Positions 59,354 through 64,000 of a stretch of 64,000 nt of DNA are shown piece after piece. Origin of the DNA: Bradyrhizobium sp. Ce-3 (GTDB taxonomy: Bacteria > Pseudomonadota > Alphaproteobacteria > Rhizobiales > Xanthobacteraceae); the NCBI RefSeq assembly GCF_022835695.1, contig NZ_BQUV01000003.1:124001-188000 (forward strand), written 5' to 3'. The translations under genes and the position numbers were made by a program. The number at the start of each line of letters is the position of its first letter. Position 1 is the stretch's first letter. The notes beneath the pieces are model-generated. The model made no database searches. It had not been told where the DNA came from and saw only the letters and a program-made list of their open reading frames with translations.

Positions 59354-60580
59354 TCAGGCAGCGGCGCGGCCGAGATCGAGCGACGGCTGCCGCTTGGTCG
59401 AGAAACTCAGCGCCACCGCGACCGCGGCAAGGCCGATCGCAAAGGAACCGGCGTGCAGCCATGTGTAGCCATGGAACGTGTCGAACACGTAACCGCCGGC
59501 CCACGGCCCGAGCGCCATGCCGAGGCTGGCAAATGCCGACACCGCGCCGAACACGGTGCCCATGATGCGCGCGCCGAAGAATTCGCGCACCAGCACGGCG
59601 TAGAGCGGCATCACGCCGCCATAGGCGAGCCCGAACACGACCGACAGCGCGTAGAACTGGCCGAGCTGCGCCACCGCCAGATAAGTCGCAATCGACAGCG
59701 CCTGCACCAGCAGGCCGCCGACCAGCACCGGCTTGGCGCCGAGCCGGTCGGCGAGCACGCCGAGCAGCAGCCGTCCGCCGAGCCCGGAGAAGCCGGCGAG
59801 GCTGTAGACCGTGACCGCGGTGAGCGGCGCGATGCCGCACACCATGGCGTAGGACACCATGTGGAAGATCGGGCCCGAATGCGCCGCGCAGCAGGCAAAA
59901 TGTGCCAACGCCAGCGTGATGAATTGCGGTGTGCGCAGCGCCTGCGCCACGGTCCATTCGGTTTGCGGTGCGCCTGCCGCCGTCGGCATCGCGACGGTCG
60001 ATCCCTGCGGTGCCGGGCGCACCAGGAACGAGGCGGGGATCAGCAGCACCCATGCGGCGATGCCGATCACGAGCATCGCGAAGCGCCAGTCATAGGCGGT
60101 GATCAGCCAGCTCGCGGATGGCGCCACCGTCAGCGGCGAGACGCCCATGCCGGCCGAGACCAGCGCGACGGCGAGGCTGCGATGCTTGTCGATCCAGGCG
60201 CTGGCGAGCGCCATCATCGGCGCATAGAAGCTGCCGGCGGCGATCCCGATCAGCACGCCGAAGCAGAGCTGGAATTGCCACAGGGTCTGCGCCTGGCTTG
60301 CGGTGACGAGGCCGAGCCCGAGCAGCAGGCTGCCCGCCAGCACCACGATGCGGGTGCCGAAGCGGTCGGACAGCGCGCCCCAGGCGAACGCCGCAAAACC
60401 CATGCAGAGGAAATCCAGCGTCGCGGCCGCCGAGATACCGGCGCGCGACCAACCCATCGCATCCGAGATCGGCTGCAGGAACACCGCGAGCGACAGCATG
60501 GTGCCGAAGCCGACGCAGGTCATCAGCGCGCCCGCGCCGACCACGACCCAGCCATAATCGAACCGAGCGGCCTTGCTCAT
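59354..60580 (-). CDS. MFS transporter, monocarboxylate/oxalate-like
   Basis: 408-residue, 12-helix major facilitator. The N-terminus MSKAARFDYGWVVVGAGALM, with a Y-G-W near the first helix, and the early GFGTMLSLAVFLQPISDAMG are typical of the MCT/OFA branch. GALSDRFGTRIVVLAGSLLL is the loop 2-3 motif; a second set is LLGVLADRLGAKPVLVGGLL. It probably imports an organic acid. ATG at 60580 follows GGGGAAA. It lies upstream of the flavin-monooxygenase-like gene on the same strand, so the pair could be a transport and hydroxylation module. Confidence 0.92.
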   Translation of the reverse strand: MSKAARFDYGWVVVGAGALMTCVGFGTMLSLAVFLQPISDAMGWSRAGISAAATLDFLCMGFAAFAWGALSDRFGTRIVVLAGSLLLGLGLVTASQAQTLWQFQLCFGVLIGIAAGSFYAPMMALASAWIDKHRSLAVALVSAGMGVSPLTVAPSASWLITAYDWRFAMLVIGIAAWVLLIPASFLVRPAPQGSTVAMPTAAGAPQTEWTVAQALRTPQFITLALAHFACCAAHSGPIFHMVSYAMVCGIAPLTAVTVYSLAGFSGLGGRLLLGVLADRLGAKPVLVGGLLVQALSIATYLAVAQLGQFYALSVVFGLAYGGVMPLYAVLVREFFGARIMGTVFGAVSAFASLGMALGPWAGGYVFDTFHGYTWLHAGSFAIGLAAVAVALSFSTKRQPSLDLGRAAA

Positions 60581-60750
60581 GCGTTTCCCCGTCTGCGCGG
60601 TTTGATTTTTGGGTCCGCGGTTGGCGGGATGGTGGCGCATCCGTCCGCTGCGGGCAAGCTCGCTTGGTCGCTGCAGGACTTCGTGCCGCGCATGGCGCGC
60701 AGCCACGTCAACGCGCGTCAGGACAGCAGCGAACGGGGCTTTTGGTCAGG

Positions 60751-61086
60751 CTAGCCGCACTGCCAGGCCCGCCCGATCGGCGTCCAGACCCAGCACGGGC
60801 CGTAGCTGCCGCCATTGTAACGCCCGCCGCCATGGAAGCCGGGGCGGCCGAAATAGTGCCAATCGCCGCCATAGTAATATTCCGGCGAAAAGTCCGGATA
60901 GCCGCGGGCGGCGCCGCGCGGGCCGAGCACCGGAATGGTTTGGTTGGGCGGCTGCCGATAGCCGGGCAGGAAGCCATAGCCATGCCAACGGGTCGAGCCG
61001 TGCCGCTTCTTCGAGGAGGCGGCCGAGCTCAGATCGGGCTGCAGCAATGCGAGGATGACGATCGTGAGGGACAGGATGCGCAACAT
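60751..61086 (-). CDS. small exported Gly/Tyr/Trp-rich protein
   Basis: 111 residues with a signal peptide (MLRILSLTIVILALLQPDLS, cleavage near 22). The mature part is rich in Gly, Tyr, Trp, Pro and His (RHGSTRWHGYGFLPGYRQPP, YYYGGDWHYFGRPGFHGGGR) and ends in a short Cys-containing tail CWVWTPIGRAWQCG. The two Cys could pair. Such low-complexity exported proteins are frequent in Bradyrhizobium; no function is known. ATG at 61086 follows a weak purine-rich site. It is transcribed away from its MFS neighbour's start. Confidence 0.8.
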   Translation of the reverse strand: MLRILSLTIVILALLQPDLSSAASSKKRHGSTRWHGYGFLPGYRQPPNQTIPVLGPRGAARGYPDFSPEYYYGGDWHYFGRPGFHGGGRYNGGSYGPCWVWTPIGRAWQCG

Positions 61087-61264
61087 GTCAGGAGCTTAGT
61101 CGGGCCGCCCAGTGATGGCGATTCAAATCATGGTGCGTTTTGTTGCTGCGACAAGGATCGGCAACATGCGCGCCTGCGACAGCGTGTCAGCTATCCGGCT
61201 ACTGTGCATGGGGTTGTTTTCGAGATTTTTAGGTGCACGGGAACTGGCGCGCCGTGACCGCGCC

Positions 61265-63076
61265 TCAGCTGTCCACCTTGAGCGCGGCGATGAAGGCTTC
61301 CTGCGGAATGTCGACCTTGCCGAACTGCCGCATCTTCTTCTTGCCTTCCTTCTGCTTCTCCAGAAGCTTGCGCTTGCGCGTGATGTCGCCGCCGTAGCAC
61401 TTCGCGGTGACGTCCTTGCGCAGCGCGCGCACGGTTTCGCGCGCGATCACCTTGCCGCCGATCGCCGCCTGGATCGGGATCTGGAACATGTGCGGCGGGA
61501 TCAGCTCCTTCATCTTCTCGACCATGGCGCGGCCACGGCCCTCGGCGCGGGTCCGGTGCACCAGCATCGACAGCGCGTCGACCGGCTCGGCGTTGACCAG
61601 GATCTGCATCTTGACCAGGTCGGCCGGCTTGTAGTCGGTCAGATGATAGTCGAACGAGGCGTAGCCCTTGGAGACCGACTTCAGGCGATCGTAGAAATCG
61701 AATACCACCTCGTTGAGCGGCAAATCGTATTTCACCATCGCGCGGGAGCCGACGTAAGTCAGCTCCTTCTGCGCGCCGCGGCGGTCCTGGCACAGCTTCA
61801 GCACGCTGCCGAGATATTCGTCGGGGGTGAGGATGGTGGCCTCGATCCACGGCTCCTCGATCTCGGCGATCTTGACCACGTCGGGCATGTCGACCGGGTT
61901 GTGGATCTCGAGCTCGGTGCCGTCGGTCAGCTTCATCTTGTAGATCACGCTCGGCGCGGTCGCGATCAAATTGAGGTCGAACTCGCGCGACAGCCGCTCC
62001 TGGATGATCTCCAGATGCAGCAGTCCGAGGAAGCCGCAGCGGAAGCCGAAGCCGAGCGCGGCGGAGGTTTCCATCTCGAAGGAGAAGCTGGCGTCGTTGA
62101 GGCGGAGCTTGCCCATCGCCGCGCGCAGCGTCTCGAAATCGTCGGCGTCGACCGGGAACAGGCCGCAGAACACCACCGGGATCGCCGGCTTGAAGCCGGG
62201 CAGCATCTCGGTGACCGGCTTCCTGTCGTCGGTGATGGTGTCGCCCACACGCGTGTCGGCGACTTCCTTGATCGCTGCGGTGATGAAGCCGATCTCGCCG
62301 GGGCCGAGCTCGTCGACCTGCGTCATCTTCGGGGTGAAGAAGCCGACCCGCTCGACGTCATAGGCAGCACCGGTGCCCATCATGCGGATCCGGCCGCCCT
62401 TCTTCATCGTGCCGTCAACGACGCGGATCAGAACGACCACGCCGAGATAGACGTCGTACCAGCTGTCGACCAGCAGCGCCTTCAAGGTCGCGTCGCGGTC
62501 GCCCTTCGGCGGCGGCAGGCGGGTGACGATCGCCTCCAGCACGTCGGGAACGCCAAGGCCGGTCTTGGCCGAGATCATCACGGCATCCGATGCGTCGATG
62601 CCGATCACGTCCTCGATCTGCTGCTTGACCTTCTCGGGCTCGGCCGCGGGCAGGTCGACCTTGTTCAGGACCGGGACGATCTCATGGCCCGCATCAAGGG
62701 CGTGGTAGACGTTGGCCAGCGTCTGCGCCTCGACGCCCTGGCTGGCGTCGACCACCAGCAGGGAACCCTCGCAGGCCGCCAGCGACCGCGACACTTCGTA
62801 GGCGAAGTCGACGTGGCCGGGCGTGTCCATCAAATTGAAGATGTAATCCTTGCCGTCCTTGGCGCGGTAGTTGAGGCGCACGGTCTGCGCCTTGATCGTG
62901 ATGCCGCGCTCGCGCTCGATATCCATCGAATCGAGCACCTGCTCCTTGCCCGCCATCTCGCGATCCGACAGGCCGCCCGTCATCTGGATCAGGCGGTCGG
63001 CGAGGGTCGATTTGCCATGGTCGATATGGGCGACGATGGAGAAGTTGCGGATGTTGGAAATCGGGGCAGTTGTCAT
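61265..63076 (-). CDS. lepA: elongation factor 4 (LepA)
   Basis: 603-residue translational GTPase that acts on stalled ribosomes and in initiation. The G domain has [20 protein letters not shown] (P-loop), ERGITIKAQ (switch I), [10 protein letters not shown] and LNKVDLP (G3, G4). Domains II-IV follow, and the LepA-specific C-terminus has [20 protein letters not shown] then [17 protein letters not shown]. Length and order are normal. Start at 63076 ([20 protein letters not shown]) is the usual one; the frame further upstream is not coding. No ribosome site is obvious. Confidence 0.97.
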   Translation of the reverse strand: MTTAPISNIRNFSIVAHIDHGKSTLADRLIQMTGGLSDREMAGKEQVLDSMDIERERGITIKAQTVRLNYRAKDGKDYIFNLMDTPGHVDFAYEVSRSLAACEGSLLVVDASQGVEAQTLANVYHALDAGHEIVPVLNKVDLPAAEPEKVKQQIEDVIGIDASDAVMISAKTGLGVPDVLEAIVTRLPPPKGDRDATLKALLVDSWYDVYLGVVVLIRVVDGTMKKGGRIRMMGTGAAYDVERVGFFTPKMTQVDELGPGEIGFITAAIKEVADTRVGDTITDDRKPVTEMLPGFKPAIPVVFCGLFPVDADDFETLRAAMGKLRLNDASFSFEMETSAALGFGFRCGFLGLLHLEIIQERLSREFDLNLIATAPSVIYKMKLTDGTELEIHNPVDMPDVVKIAEIEEPWIEATILTPDEYLGSVLKLCQDRRGAQKELTYVGSRAMVKYDLPLNEVVFDFYDRLKSVSKGYASFDYHLTDYKPADLVKMQILVNAEPVDALSMLVHRTRAEGRGRAMVEKMKELIPPHMFQIPIQAAIGGKVIARETVRALRKDVTAKCYGGDITRKRKLLEKQKEGKKKMRQFGKVDIPQEAFIAALKVDS

Positions 63077-63237
63077 GGGGCGCGGGATAGCATCCGCACC
63101 CCCGCGCGGGCAACCATATTGCGGTATTTTGCAGGGCTGTGACGGCGAATCACGGGGGCATTTCCGGCCTGGTTGCAATGATCGATTTCCAGGCATGCTT
63201 CTGCTAGGTCTAGCGGCCCAAAATCGTGGATTTGACG

Positions 63238-64000
63238 ATGCGCTGGACCCTTCTCGCCGCCGGATTGCTCGCAATGTTGTTCGTGCAGCCTGCGGCCGCC
63301 GACAAGCGTGTCGCGCTGGTGGTCGGCAATTCGACCTATCAGAACGTGTCGCGGCTGCAGAACCCGAAGAGCGATGCCGAGCTCGTGGCCGGCACGCTGC
63401 AGCGGCTGGGCTTTGCGCTGGTCGGCGGGCAGGCCCAGGTCGATCTCGACAAGGCCGGCTTCGATGCCGCGATCCAGCGCTTCGGCAGCCAGCTGATGGG
63501 CGCGGACGTCGCGCTGTTCTATTACGCCGGCCACGGCATCCAGGTTCGCGGCACGAATTATCTGGTGCCGGTCTCCGCCAATCCCACACGCGAGGCCGAT
63601 GTCGATTTCCAGATGGTCGATGTCGGCCTGGTGCTGCGGCAGATGGAAGGCGCCGGCACGCGGCTCAACATCGTCATCCTCGATGCCTGCCGGAACAATC
63701 CGTTCGGCGGCCGCGGCCTGCGCGCCGCCGACGGCGGCCTTGCCCAGATCCGCGCGCCGGAGGGCACGCTGTTGTCCTACGCGACCCAGCCCGGCAACGT
63801 CGCACTTGACGGCGATGACGGTCACAGTCCCTACACGCGCGCGCTGGTCGACACCATGCAGAAGCCCGGGCTCGACGTGCTGCAGGCCTTCAATCAGGTC
63901 GGCCTGGTCGTCAAGCGTGCCACCGGCAGCGCGCAGCAGCCCTGGGTCTCGACCTCGCCGATCGACGGCGCGTTCTATTTCGCCGGCAATGCGCCGGCAC
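63238..64000 (+). CDS. caspase-fold (C14) protease, partial at right edge
   Basis: At least 254 residues, running off the window. A signal peptide ([20 protein letters not shown], cleavage near 22) precedes the p20 caspase fold: [20 protein letters not shown], then [20 protein letters not shown] with the catalytic His and [20 protein letters not shown] with the catalytic Cys. [20 protein letters not shown] follows. This is the type 1 metacaspase-like or orthocaspase family, exported here. Its function in rhizobia is not known. It diverges from lepA. The C-terminal part is not visible. Confidence 0.9.
   Translation, partial: MRWTLLAAGLLAMLFVQPAAADKRVALVVGNSTYQNVSRLQNPKSDAELVAGTLQRLGFALVGGQAQVDLDKAGFDAAIQRFGSQLMGADVALFYYAGHGIQVRGTNYLVPVSANPTREADVDFQMVDVGLVLRQMEGAGTRLNIVILDACRNNPFGGRGLRAADGGLAQIRAPEGTLLSYATQPGNVALDGDDGHSPYTRALVDTMQKPGLDVLQAFNQVGLVVKRATGSAQQPWVSTSPIDGAFYFAGNAPA

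Noticed and set aside
61112-63142. 676-aa plus-strand ORF
   Set aside because: Entirely antisense to lepA; composition (RRRDQ/HHADP-rich) is typical of shadow frames.

Overview
The window reads as chromosomal DNA of a Bradyrhizobium-like alphaproteobacterium (Nitrobacteraceae). The evidence is high GC with strong third-position G/C bias, purine-rich Shine-Dalgarno sites, an Irr-type iron control element in front of mbfA, several promoters resembling the rhizobial general stress sigma factor EcfG (GGAAC-N16-nGTT), and many dispersed palindromic intergenic repeats of the kind found throughout Bradyrhizobium genomes. No rRNA, tRNA, CRISPR array, integrase or transposase was seen. The species assignment is inference.

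Layout. 0-21.6 kb is a catabolic region for acyl-CoA substrates: an SDR (cut by the left edge), a long acyl-CoA dehydrogenase, a Zn alcohol dehydrogenase, an NTF2-like protein, an amidase, mbfA, a histidine-rich exported protein, an alpha/beta hydrolase, an acyl-CoA ligase and a thiolase. A divergent TetR regulator follows, with SDR, enoyl-CoA hydratase, feruloyl-CoA-synthetase-like ligase, three acyl-CoA dehydrogenases and a nitroreductase. Together these can activate a carboxylic acid, beta-oxidise it and thiolyse it; the substrate is unknown. 21.7-28.5 kb holds a WYL regulator diverging from a GST/DUF6157 pair across a perfect palindrome, an enoyl-CoA hydratase, a MloK1-like cyclic-nucleotide-gated channel, a Popeye-like cyclic-nucleotide-binding membrane protein and a DUF6537-like protein translationally coupled to it.

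28.5-32.3 kb is a cluster of small stress-type genes (CsbD, two PRC-barrel proteins, small basic, membrane and disordered proteins, a Crp/Fnr regulator), several behind EcfG-like promoters. 32.5-41.9 kb carries radC, a DNA glycosylase, a TetR/MFS efflux pair sharing two near-identical operators, map, an MscS channel, a CvrA-type K+/H+ antiporter and a proline-rich membrane-anchored protein. 42.1-46.8 kb holds modABC (interrupted by a repeat between modB and modC), an exported protein, mepA and an L,D-transpeptidase.

47.1-52.1 kb has a PAS-GGDEF-EAL protein with a degenerate GGDEF site, a DUF1801 protein and a chemoreceptor. 52.3-58 kb looks accessory: a DUF2867 protein, a TPR membrane protein and a small membrane protein that share a C-terminal tail, a doubtful 75-residue ORF, and an unrecognised protein of about 817 residues. 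The right end has an acyl-CoA-dehydrogenase-fold oxidoreductase, an MFS transporter, a small exported Gly/Tyr-rich protein, lepA and a caspase-fold protease cut by the right edge.

The most interesting items are the EcfG-like promoter set including the one for the poly-histidine protein, the cyclic-nucleotide-binding membrane pair with its coupled partner, and the orphan island at 52-58 kb.
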